From an uncultured Caulobacterales bacterium (GTDB lineage Bacteria > Pseudomonadota > Alphaproteobacteria > Caulobacterales > Caulobacteraceae), in the NCBI GenBank assembly GCA_903858685.1, contig CAIOJR010000208.1, forward strand, positions 1-62,074: 62,074 nt of DNA, read 5' to 3'. The translations under genes and the position numbers were made by a program. How positions within the stretch are numbered: position 1 is the stretch's first letter; each line of letters opens with the position of its first letter. The notes beneath the pieces were generated by a model. It made no database searches, was not told the DNA's origin, and saw only the letters and a list, made by a program, of their open reading frames with translations. Positions 55,139 to 62,074 of this stretch are shown in pieces.

Positions 55139-55783
55139 ATGAGCCTGATCGGATCGCCGTTCATTCTGGTCACGGGCGCAGCGGCTCTGGCCTATGGCCT
55201 CGTGCTGCAGTTTCGTCCGGTGAGCGCCTTTCGCACCGGGGTCAAGACGATGGCCGTCGGCGCCCTGGCGCTCTGGTCGTTCATGGCCGGGGCGCCTCCG
55301 CTTCTGACCACCGCTCTGGCGCTGAGCGCATTGGGCGACGCCTTTCTGGCGGGCGATCCCAAAAAGTGGCTACCTCCGGGGCTGGCCAGTTTTCTGGCGG
55401 CGCATATGGTCTATGTGGCGTTTTTTCTGGAGATCGGACGGCTGGATCTGTTGATCCACGAACCCTGGCGCCTGGCCTTGAGCCTTGGCGCCCTGGCGAC
55501 GGGTCTTGGCGTCGTGATCTGGCTGTGGAAGGACTTCGGCCCACTTCGGCCGGCGGTGGCCGCCTATATGGCGGCCATCACGGCCATGGTCGCCACCGCC
55601 CTCACCCTGAGCGTGGAGCGCATGAGCGCCATGGCGGGCGCGGCGGCCTTCATGACATCAGACGGCATATTGTCCTGGCGTCTTTTCCGCCATGGAGACA
55701 AGCCGGGTCCAATTGCCGACCACGCCGTATGGTGGTTGTATTATGCGGGACAGGCGGGAATCGCCGCCGCTTTCCTGCTCTAG
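55139..55783 (+). CDS. Lysoplasmalogenase (YhhN family) membrane protein
   Basis: This 214-residue protein has about eight hydrophobic segments and the YhhN motif ALSALGDAFLAGDPKKWLPPG, followed by SDGILSWRLF near the end. Family members hydrolyse lysoplasmalogens. ATG 55139 is preceded by GGGAGGAG. It starts 24 bases after the ScsB-like gene and probably shares its transcript. Confidence 0.9.
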   Translation: MSLIGSPFILVTGAAALAYGLVLQFRPVSAFRTGVKTMAVGALALWSFMAGAPPLLTTALALSALGDAFLAGDPKKWLPPGLASFLAAHMVYVAFFLEIGRLDLLIHEPWRLALSLGALATGLGVVIWLWKDFGPLRPAVAAYMAAITAMVATALTLSVERMSAMAGAAAFMTSDGILSWRLFRHGDKPGPIADHAVWWLYYAGQAGIAAAFLL

Positions 55784-55811
55784 CGCCCTCTATCGCAGGG
55801 CGCTGGTGCGG

Positions 55812-56396
55812 TTATGGATTGCCGCCGGAGACCACAGACAAAAGCTTTGAGATCGCGTCTGCGCTGTCATTCTTGGCCGTAGCCGTTCCCGATTGCGCCT
55901 CTTGCGCACCCTTGTAGACGAAGCCGAAGGTCGGGTAGATTGTGGTTCCGAGATCGTTGGTCGGGCTGTTCCACACCTTGACCTGGCTCCAGTCGCCCGT
56001 GGTCGACACGTCCACCACGGTGACGTCCTTTTCCACCTGCCCGCGCGTTCCATCGATCCGGGACCAGTTGGCGTGCGTCACCTGAATGACCCGCTCGGTC
56101 ACGACCTGGCTCACCACGGCCACATGACCCAGTTTCATGCCGCCATGCGGCTTGAACACCAGCACAGCGCCCACTTCCGGCGCGGACCCGCGTTCATACT
56201 TGCCCACGGACTGACGCCACCAGGTATAGGCGTCGCCAAAGATCTGAATTCCGGAAAACAGGCGGGCGAACTGGGCGCATTGCCAACCGTTCGAGACGCT
56301 TTCCGCACTGGCGGCGCCAGCCGAAAAAGTCGTCGCGCCGATGGTCGCACCTGCAATGAGGGCGGCTGTCACCAGTGCCGTCAATCGTTTCGCCAT
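55812..56396 (-). CDS. CHAP domain secreted protein
   Basis: This 194-residue exported protein has a signal peptide (ALVTAALIAGATIGATTFSAGA) and a CHAP domain, a cysteine amidase/endopeptidase fold used to cut peptidoglycan or glutathionylspermidine. The catalytic cysteine is Cys40 in NGWQCAQFAR and the His is His91 in KLGHVAVV; VTHANW supplies the third residue region. The C-terminus beyond 165 is a Ser/Ala-rich tail. It could be a cell-wall hydrolase or a structural variant. Its upstream region holds several short repeats. Confidence 0.88.
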   Translation of the reverse strand: MAKRLTALVTAALIAGATIGATTFSAGAASAESVSNGWQCAQFARLFSGIQIFGDAYTWWRQSVGKYERGSAPEVGAVLVFKPHGGMKLGHVAVVSQVVTERVIQVTHANWSRIDGTRGQVEKDVTVVDVSTTGDWSQVKVWNSPTNDLGTTIYPTFGFVYKGAQEAQSGTATAKNDSADAISKLLSVVSGGNP

Positions 56397-56425
56397 GCTT
56401 TCGAGTTCCCTCGTCGCCTCAAGAC

Positions 56426-56535
56426 GCCATGTTTAGCATGGCTTAGAAGCATGAAAAGACAGTAATCTTTTCAAAAAGGCGAGATTCTGCTCAAATTGGG
56501 CGGCCAAATGGTCGCACTCGGATCAATTGGGCGGC
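56426..56535. repeat. Short inverted and direct repeats upstream of the CHAP gene
   Basis: Inverted repeats are GCCATG/CATGGC (56426-56431, 56437-56442) and GAAAAGA/TCTTTTC (56453-56459, 56466-56472). A near-identical direct repeat is TCAAATTGGGCGGC (56491-56504) and TCAATTGGGCGGC (56523-56535). They sit in the 158 bases between the CHAP and thioesterase-like genes. Confidence 0.4.
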
Positions 56536-56554
56536 GCAGGCGCCTGGATTCGGA

Positions 56555-56878
56555 TCAGTCGCCCGGATTGGTCAGAACGCAGAGCACCCCGCTGGCCGCA
56601 GCAATGACGCACTCATCACGGACGCGCCGCACATCGGCGCTCACAAAATAGAGGGTGCGCGTGCTCCGCTCGATCCAGGCGGTGGCTGTCAGCTGATCTT
56701 CGGGTGCGAACGAGCCCGGAAAATCCATGTTCAGTGAAGCGAGCCTTGTGGCGCGCCCTGGTCCGACGACCTTGGCGAAGGCGGCTTCGACGAGCGCGGC
56801 AAGGTCAGCTGCACCCGAACGGGTCAGGACGGCCTGAACGCTGGCGCTTTGATCCGGACTGGAGTTCATTTTGATCAT
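56555..56878 (-). CDS. PaaI-like hot-dog thioesterase family protein
   Basis: This 107-residue protein has one hot-dog-like domain: LASLNMDFPGSFAPEDQLTATAWIERSTRTLYFVSADVRR, typical of PaaI/4HBT proteins, ending in CVIAAASGVLCVL. It is shorter than most family members at the N-terminus. Starts at ATG 56878 or GTG 56881; AAGGGCGG lies just upstream of both. Substrate unknown. It is 158 bases upstream of the CHAP gene start on the same strand. Confidence 0.68.
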   Translation of the reverse strand: MIKMNSSPDQSASVQAVLTRSGAADLAALVEAAFAKVVGPGRATRLASLNMDFPGSFAPEDQLTATAWIERSTRTLYFVSADVRRVRDECVIAAASGVLCVLTNPGD

Positions 56879-57218
56879 CACCGCCCTTTATCCCGTCGCC
56901 TGCACATCGCAAAGGGCGCCTGAAGGCCGCACCCGGCGAAAAAATGGGCGGCGAAGCTTTTGGCCCGCCGCCCAGTCTCTGGGTGCTAGAACCGATCTGG
57001 CGAAAGATCGGGGAGGAAACTTGATATCAGAACCAATCCAGTCGGAGCCGGGCCTCGGACGCGTCCTGCCTATCCCTGGCATGGCGCGGCGCCACTCAAA
57101 CTGAGCAATGTTCAGATAGCAGCGGAATCACCCCCCGCCAAGTTATATTTTCGTAATCCATCCTCAGGAACTCTATAGGCTGGCCCGGCCCCGCCCCGCC
57201 CGCTTGGGAAACCTCGTC
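56879..57218. other. 340-base intergenic region with a possible 27-codon ORF
   Basis: No conserved gene is seen. The best candidate is TTG 57021 to TGA 57104 (27 codons), with GGGGAGG 4 bases before the TTG, but its composition is unremarkable and no family is recognised. The region must also hold the divergent promoters of the thioesterase-like and Nudix genes. Confidence 0.3.
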
Positions 57219-57689
57219 ATGCCTTCGCACATCAAGAAGACGCATCAGCCGCGCGTCGGCGTCGGCGTGGTCTGCCTGAAACCGCCCGGAGAGGTTTTGC
57301 TGATCCGCAGAGGCAAGGCGCCAAGAGCCGGCGAATGGAGCATTCCGGGCGGAGGTCTGGAATGGGGCGAAGCGCTCGCCGTCGCCGCCTTGCGCGAACT
57401 GCTGGAGGAGACGGGCGTCACGGCCGACATGCTTGGCCTGATCGACGTCGTGGACGGTCTGTTCGACAGGGACGAACTGGGGGTGGCGCAGACCCACTAT
57501 GTTCTGGTGGACTATGCCATGCTTTGGCTGGACGGGACGCCGAAGGCCGGCGACGATGCGGTCGAGGCGGTGTTCGTTCCTCTGTCCGAACTGGGCGACT
57601 ATGATCTCTGGCCGGAGACTGAGCGCATCATCAGGACGGCGATCGCGCGTTGGCCGCACGCCGTCAGAGCGGAAATCGACAGGCATTGA
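57219..57689 (+). CDS. NUDIX hydrolase
   Basis: This 156-residue protein has a canonical Nudix box, GGLEWGEALAVAALRELLEETGV, in the pattern G-x5-E-x7-REL-x-EE-x-G. It starts RVGVGVVCLKPPGEVLLIRRGKAP and resembles ADP-ribose pyrophosphatase or MutT-like enzymes; the substrate cannot be fixed. ATG 57219 is chosen; a TTG five codons upstream is possible. It is followed 73 bases on by a nitronate monooxygenase gene. Confidence 0.92.
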   Translation: MPSHIKKTHQPRVGVGVVCLKPPGEVLLIRRGKAPRAGEWSIPGGGLEWGEALAVAALRELLEETGVTADMLGLIDVVDGLFDRDELGVAQTHYVLVDYAMLWLDGTPKAGDDAVEAVFVPLSELGDYDLWPETERIIRTAIARWPHAVRAEIDRH

Positions 57690-57762
57690 CCCCACGTTAC
57701 GGCTAGGCAGAGGCCAGAAGCGCGCGCCATATTGGCGAAACGCCAAAGGGAGGCCGCCGAAA

Positions 57763-58749
57763 ATGTCTTTAAGAACACCGCTTTGCGATCTGCTGAAAAT
57801 TGAGCACCCCATCATGCTGGCCGGGATGGGCGGCGTATCCTATGCAGAGCTTTGCGCAGCCGTTTCCAATGCCGGGGGCTATGGCGTGCTCGGCATGGCC
57901 GGTCTTGGGCCTGACCAGATTCGCGATCAGATGCGCCAGGTGCGCAAACTGACCGACCGCCCCTTTGGCGTCGACCTGTTGGCCGCCTCGCCCGAATCGC
58001 TCACCGCCAGCGTGGATGTGATCATCAGTGAGGGCGCCTCCAGCTTCATCGCCGGGCTGGGCGTGCCCATGCCGATCATGGCAAGGCTGAAGGCAGCGGG
58101 TCTCAAGGTGATGGTCGTGTGCGGACAGGTGCGCCATGCGATCAAGGCCGAACAGGCGGGCTGTGACGCTGTCATCTGCCAGGGCGGCGAGGGCGGCGGC
58201 CATACCGGTCTTGTGGGCACATTGCCACTGGTGGCGCAGGCGGTCGAGACGGTGAAAATCCCGGTTGTCGCGGCTGGCGGCCTTTATGACGGCCGCGGTC
58301 TTGCGGCCTCGCTGGCTCTGGGCGCGCAAGGCGTGTGGATGGGCACCCGTTTCATTGCGACAACCGAGGCCCATGCCGGGGACCTCTATCGCGAAGCGGT
58401 GCTGGCCGCGCGAGACGAAGATACGATCCGCACCCGCTGCTATTCCGGCAAACCCATGCGGGTGCGCAAGAACACCTATGTCGAGGGCTGGGAAACACAC
58501 CCCCAGGACATCCAGCCCTTCCCCGGCCAGGCGATACTCTCCACCCGCGAAGGCGTCATGGGCGGGATCGGCGGCCAGATCGAAGGTCTGGATCCGGACC
58601 GATCATGCTTCGCCATGGGCCAGTCCGCCGGAGGGATCACCCAGGTGCTGAGCGCCGCCGAAGTGGTGGCGGAACTGATGAGCGGCGCCCATGCCGCAAT
58701 TGGCAGGTTGTCGGCTCTGGGCGCGGCCGGAGCGAGCGCCGCGCAATGA
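57763..58749 (+). CDS. Nitronate monooxygenase (NMO/2-nitropropane dioxygenase family)
   Basis: This FMN enzyme oxidises nitronates such as propionate-3-nitronate. It is 328 residues of TIM-barrel type: HPIMLAGMGGVSYAELCAAVSNAGGYGVLG at the start, CQGGEGGGHTG (FMN and active-site region) and AAGGLYDGRGLAASLALGAQGVWMGTRF. ATG 57763 has GGGAGG upstream. The ATG of the TIGR02301 gene overlaps its stop (ATGA). Narrower substrate is uncertain. Confidence 0.92.
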   Translation: MSLRTPLCDLLKIEHPIMLAGMGGVSYAELCAAVSNAGGYGVLGMAGLGPDQIRDQMRQVRKLTDRPFGVDLLAASPESLTASVDVIISEGASSFIAGLGVPMPIMARLKAAGLKVMVVCGQVRHAIKAEQAGCDAVICQGGEGGGHTGLVGTLPLVAQAVETVKIPVVAAGGLYDGRGLAASLALGAQGVWMGTRFIATTEAHAGDLYREAVLAARDEDTIRTRCYSGKPMRVRKNTYVEGWETHPQDIQPFPGQAILSTREGVMGGIGGQIEGLDPDRSCFAMGQSAGGITQVLSAAEVVAELMSGAHAAIGRLSALGAAGASAAQ

Positions 58750-59153
58750 GGCCGTCGGCGAGGCTTGTGGCGGCGGCGGCGAGCGCCGTGCTGGCCCTGT
58801 CGCCGGCAGCCCTTGCCGCACCATCGCCCCCCGTCGCCAGTCCCGCCTCTGACAACCAGCGACTGGGGGACTTGGCCTACATATTAGGCCAGTCCCACGC
58901 GCTGCACCGCGTCTGCGCCGGGCAGGAGGATGGCTTCTGGTATGAACTGATGCAGCGCCTGATCCAGACCGAGCGCCCCGAGCCGCCCCTGCGGCGGCAG
59001 TTGATCGACCGATTCAATCAAGGCTTCGCCGAACGCCAGGCCCAGCATCCGGATTGCTCTGACGCCAGTCGCACGGCGGCGGTTCAGGCCGCCCTCCAAG
59101 GACAGGCCCTGATCAGCACCATGGGCAAGCCAGACCATTCGGACCGCCCTTGA
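58746..59153 (+). CDS. TIGR02301 family secreted protein
   Basis: This 135-residue protein fits the TIGR02301 family of alphaproteobacteria: a signal peptide (AAAASAVLALSPAALA), then LGDLAYILGQSHALHRVCAGQEDGFWYELM, LRRQLIDRFNQGFAERQAQHPDCS and a final helix. Two cysteines are placed to form a disulfide. Function unknown. It overlaps the nitronate monooxygenase gene by four bases and should be co-translated. Confidence 0.85.
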   Translation: MRPSARLVAAAASAVLALSPAALAAPSPPVASPASDNQRLGDLAYILGQSHALHRVCAGQEDGFWYELMQRLIQTERPEPPLRRQLIDRFNQGFAERQAQHPDCSDASRTAAVQAALQGQALISTMGKPDHSDRP

Positions 59154-59259
59154 GGGGAGACGAATATATGCCAAGCCCCGGCAAATCGTCTAATAGGGTC
59201 AGGGTTTGCAGTTCATCCGTTCAGGCTCGGCGGATAGTGGTGGAAGGCTTTCGTCCCAC

Positions 59260-59787
59260 GTGATTCAGGATCTGGTCATCCTAGATCAACAGGCGCCCCA
59301 GTGGATCTGGTTGGCGATCGCCTCCCTTATGGTCATCGCCGCGCTGGTTCTGGGACGCAGCCTGTTCATGGCGCCGGCCGTGAGCGCCGTCGCCATCTCC
59401 GGTCTGGGCTTTCTTGGCCTGCATATGCTGTTCTGGATGGAATTGGCCTTGTTCGCCAGCCTGGCTGTGACCCTGCGACTGGCCTGGTTCAGCCTCAGCA
59501 CCATGCCCAACAAGCGGACACAGGAAGCGCTTGCCGTGCTCGCCAATCCAAAGCGTTACATCCCGGAGAGCGTGGCGCAGGCGCGCGCCTTTCTGCTGGT
59601 CGGACGCATCGGCCGCACCACGACCGACTTTATCAATGCGACCGGACGGATCGAGGTGGACGGCAAGGGCTGGGACGCAGATCTGACCGGCATCGGTTCC
59701 GAAGACCGGCTGCCGCCAGACCGGCTCGTTCGCATTGTGGGCGTGTCCAGCGGCGCCAGATTGAAGGTTCGGGGACTGCATCATTGA
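59260..59787 (+). CDS. NfeD-like membrane protein
   Basis: The protein has two hydrophobic segments (IWLAIASLMVIAALVLG and AVAISGLGFLGLHMLF) followed by an OB-fold domain typical of NfeD, with TTTDFINATGRIEVDGKGWDADL and RLVRIVGVSSGARLKVRGLHH. From GTG 59260 it has 175 residues; GGAAGG lies about 12 bases upstream. TTG 59206 is an alternative. No SPFH/stomatin or ClpP-type partner is adjacent. Its stop overlaps the next start (TTGA). Confidence 0.78.
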   Translation: MIQDLVILDQQAPQWIWLAIASLMVIAALVLGRSLFMAPAVSAVAISGLGFLGLHMLFWMELALFASLAVTLRLAWFSLSTMPNKRTQEALAVLANPKRYIPESVAQARAFLLVGRIGRTTTDFINATGRIEVDGKGWDADLTGIGSEDRLPPDRLVRIVGVSSGARLKVRGLHH

Positions 59788-60812
59788 TCCGCCCCCAGGA
59801 TCTCCTCCACCCCCGGCCTGAAGGCCTCTATTGCCCGCCCGCAGACCTTTATATCGATCCCGTCAGGGCCGTGGACCGGGCCGTGATCACCCATGGCCAT
59901 GCCGACCACGCCCGGGCGGGCCATGGAGCGGTGGCGGCGACGCCCCAGACGATCGCCCTGATGGAGGTGCGTTATGGGCGCCGCTTTGCGGGCGCTGTCG
60001 AAGCCCTGAACTATGGCCAGACCATCCGTCGCAATGGCGTGGACATAGAGCTTGCGCCTGCGGGCCATGTTCTTGGCTCGGCCCAGGTCGTGCTGCGCTG
60101 GCGCGGTCTGACCATCACCGCGTCCGGCGACTTCAAGCGCGCCTTCGATCCGACCTGCGCGCGCTTCGAACCAGTGCTGAGCGATGTCTTCATCACGGAG
60201 GCGACCTTCGGCCTGCCCGCCTTTCATCATCCGCGCGCCAGCGACGAAATCGCCCGCCTTCTGGCCTCGCTGTCGCAATTCCCCGACCGCGCCCATCTGG
60301 TCGGCGCCTATTCCCTGGGCAAGGCCCAGCGCGTGATTCGCCTGTTGAGGGACGTCGGCTATGACCGCCTGATCCATGTCCACAATTCCCTCGCCGGCAT
60401 CAATGCGGTCTATGAAAGATTTGGCGTCCAGCTGGGCGCCCTGGAGACCCTGCCGGCAGGCGGCGCCAAAGACCTCGATCGAAGGTTCGCCGGCGCCATC
60501 ATCGTGGGACCGCCCTCTTGTTTCTCCACGACCTGGGCGGCGCAGTTTCCCGATCCGCTTTACGCCTTCGCCAGCGGCTGGATGCGGGTTCGCGCCCGCG
60601 CCCGGCAAAGCGGTTCAGAGCTGCCTCTGATCATTTCCGACCACGCCGACTGGGACGAACTGACCGCCACGGCGATGGAACTCGCCTCCGGCGAGCTTTG
60701 GATCACCCATGGACGCGCTGACGCCCTGACCCGCTGGGGCGGGCTGAACGGCGTTTCTGCGCGGGCGCTGTCAATGGTGGGCTATGGCGAAGACGGCGAG
60801 CCTGCGGCGTGA
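59784..60812 (+). CDS. Ligase-associated DNA exonuclease, MBL fold
   Basis: This 342-residue metallo-beta-lactamase-fold nuclease matches the ligase-associated exonuclease type: HPRPEGLYCPPADLYIDPVRAVDRAVITHGHADHA has the HxHxDH zinc motif, and ATPQTIALMEVRYG and PAGHVLGSAQV are typical of beta-CASP-like nucleases. The usual DNA ligase and Lhr-type helicase neighbours are not in the window downstream. It starts at TTG 59784, overlapping the NfeD-like stop by four bases. Confidence 0.9.
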   Translation: MIRPQDLLHPRPEGLYCPPADLYIDPVRAVDRAVITHGHADHARAGHGAVAATPQTIALMEVRYGRRFAGAVEALNYGQTIRRNGVDIELAPAGHVLGSAQVVLRWRGLTITASGDFKRAFDPTCARFEPVLSDVFITEATFGLPAFHHPRASDEIARLLASLSQFPDRAHLVGAYSLGKAQRVIRLLRDVGYDRLIHVHNSLAGINAVYERFGVQLGALETLPAGGAKDLDRRFAGAIIVGPPSCFSTTWAAQFPDPLYAFASGWMRVRARARQSGSELPLIISDHADWDELTATAMELASGELWITHGRADALTRWGGLNGVSARALSMVGYGEDGEPAA

Positions 60813-60887
60813 GGCGCGTCCCGCCCGCAAAAAAGTCCCACACCTGTCGGGGAGCTTCACATTGCCTCTGATCTGCACACGGTCCAT

Positions 60888-62074
60888 ATGCAGCTCATGA
60901 CTGCGCACACGCTCCACTCCGCCGAAGACCTGCCCTTGTGGACTCTGACCGACCTCTATAGCGGTCAGGACGATCCACGCCTTGAAGCCGATTTCGAGGC
61001 CGCTCACGCCGCGACGGCGGAGCTTCTCAAGCTGAAGGGCGCGTTCGTCGCCGCCCGCGGCAATCCAGACCGACTCGGCCGCGTCATCGCACAGGCGGTC
61101 GGCCTTTATGAGAAGATCTGCAACCTGACCGGCGCGCTTCACGCCTTTGCCGGTCTGTCGACCTCCACAGCGCGGGACAATCCGGACTGGGCGAAATTTG
61201 AGGCCGACCAGCGCGCCCGGCTGGCGGCGCTCGCCGCCGACACCTTGTTTCTCACCCTGGAGATCAACCAGATCGACGACTGGGAGCTGGAGGCCGCCCT
61301 TCGCGCCCATCCGGAAGCTGTCGTCTGGCGCCCCTGGCTGCGGCGCGTGCGCCTGAGTCGGGAGCATGAGCTGTCGGCTGATCTTGAGCATCTGATGCTG
61401 GATCGCAGTCCAGCCATCGCCAACTGGGCGCGTCTGTATGACGAGACCCTGGCCCGCCTGACCGCGACGGTGGGCAAGGAGAGCCTGACCCTTCCAGAAG
61501 CGCTCAACCGCCTGTCCGACTCCGATCCCGAGCGTCGCAAATCAGCGGCGGCGGGACTGGCCAAGGCCCTGGAAGAACGGGTTCCGACCCTGGCTTTGGC
61601 GCTCAACACGGTCGCGTTTGAAAAACAGATCGAGGATCGCTGGCGGCGCTATGCAACCCCGGCCCAACCGCGCCATCTGGCCAATGAGGTGGACGCCGAA
61701 TCGGTTGATGCGCTGGAGGCGGCGGTGGTCGAGGCCTATCCGCGGCTGGCGCATCGCTATTACGCCCTCAAGGCCAAGGCCATGGGCCGCAAGTCTTTGG
61801 ACTATTGGGACCGCAACGCCCCGATCACAGAAGCCGCGCCTCGTCGGTACAGTTGGAGCGAGGCGAAATCGATGGTCCTGGAGGCCTTTTCAGGCCTGTC
61901 GCCCGCCTTTGTGGACCGCGCCCGCACGGTCATGGAGTCGGGCTGGATCGACGCCCGCCCGCGCGCGGGCAAGTCGTCCGGCGCCTATTCCCACCCTGTC
62001 ACAGCGGACCGGCATCCATTCGTCTTCATGAATTTCATGGGGGAACGACGCGACGTTCTGACCCTGGCGCATGA
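60888..62074 (+). CDS. M3 family oligoendopeptidase, 3' end outside window
   Basis: This is the first 395 residues of an oligoendopeptidase F-like M3 metallopeptidase: PLWTLTDLYSGQDDPRLEADF at the start, WRPWLRRVRLSREHELSADLEHLM, YWDRNAPITEAAPRRYSW and a final FVFMNFMGERRDVLTLAH. The last complete residue is the first His of the HExxH zinc motif; the catalytic core continues beyond 62074. ATG 60888 is used; ATG 60897 is three codons later. It follows the MBL exonuclease by 75 bases. Confidence 0.9.
   Translation, partial: MQLMTAHTLHSAEDLPLWTLTDLYSGQDDPRLEADFEAAHAATAELLKLKGAFVAARGNPDRLGRVIAQAVGLYEKICNLTGALHAFAGLSTSTARDNPDWAKFEADQRARLAALAADTLFLTLEINQIDDWELEAALRAHPEAVVWRPWLRRVRLSREHELSADLEHLMLDRSPAIANWARLYDETLARLTATVGKESLTLPEALNRLSDSDPERRKSAAAGLAKALEERVPTLALALNTVAFEKQIEDRWRRYATPAQPRHLANEVDAESVDALEAAVVEAYPRLAHRYYALKAKAMGRKSLDYWDRNAPITEAAPRRYSWSEAKSMVLEAFSGLSPAFVDRARTVMESGWIDARPRAGKSSGAYSHPVTADRHPFVFMNFMGERRDVLTLAH

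Overview
The window is a GC-rich, densely packed, mostly chromosomal housekeeping segment. It has about 64 protein genes, one tRNA, no insertion sequence, no CRISPR array and no phage genes. Gene content points to an alphaproteobacterium, most likely of the Caulobacterales. The markers are pal-cpoB-tilS, ChvI/ChvG followed by HprK and PTS proteins, the cell-cycle regulator TrcR (DUF1013), class I lysyl-tRNA synthetase, DUF1491, DUF2336, SapC, TIGR02301, a ScsB-like thiol reductase and a CtrA-type TTAA-N7-TTAA box. No genus can be assigned from the sequence alone.

Layout. 1-2.7 kb: end of pal, cpoB and tilS (envelope and tRNA-Ile modification). 2.8-9.0 kb: an XdhC-type protein preceded by a ten-codon mini-ORF, small conserved unknowns, an ABC ATPase/permease pair of the ThiZX/SsuBC type, a secreted unknown and a DUF2336 protein. 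9.0-14.4 kb: minus-strand block with a helical-repeat protein, release factor 3, a VOC protein and the ABC-F protein Uup. 14.5-19.6 kb: a periplasmic binding lipoprotein that may belong to the distant ABC pair, then a pterin cluster (folB, FolM-like SDR, queD) and lysK. 19.6-23.9 kb: SDR, flavodoxin-like protein and Rrf2 regulator with a clear promoter/operator, then kup. 23.9-31.4 kb: a large conserved unknown divergent from chvI-chvG-hprK-EIIA-HPr, then a minus-strand operon of a Kdo-hydroxylase-like protein, DUF350 and a protease-like protein lacking catalytic residues. 31.5-39.4 kb: DUF983, an M28 peptidase, trcR, glmM, tRNA-Val(GAC), purU and tkt. 39.4-47.7 kb: GST-like protein, ftsH-folP-thiD, a DegT aminotransferase, intergenic palindromic repeats, DUF3617 and pyk. 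48-52.7 kb: ECF sigma/anti-sigma pair, two hot-dog acyl-CoA enzymes, SapC and a MaoC-like protein. 52.8-62.1 kb: ScsB-like protein, YhhN, CHAP protein, thioesterase-like protein, Nudix, nitronate monooxygenase, TIGR02301, NfeD-like, an MBL-fold DNA exonuclease, and an M3 peptidase cut by the window edge exactly at its HExxH motif.

How the genes connect. Folate and pterin supply recurs (folB, FolM-like, queD, folP, purU), and thiD plus the ABC transporter could serve thiamine-precursor salvage. ChvG/ChvI, HprK, EIIA and HPr form a sensing and phosphorelay block. Several genes are envelope related: Pal, CpoB, FtsH, the Kdo-hydroxylase-like protein, the ScsB-like protein, the CHAP protein, SapC and GlmM. 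Many starts overlap the preceding stop by four bases, and four tail-to-tail gene pairs overlap at their 3' ends.

The best candidates for something undescribed are the Kdo-hydroxylase/DUF350/dead-protease operon, the mini-ORF in front of xdhC, the operator at the flavodoxin gene, and the structured leaders of trcR and kup. All function calls rest on motif reading, without database searches.
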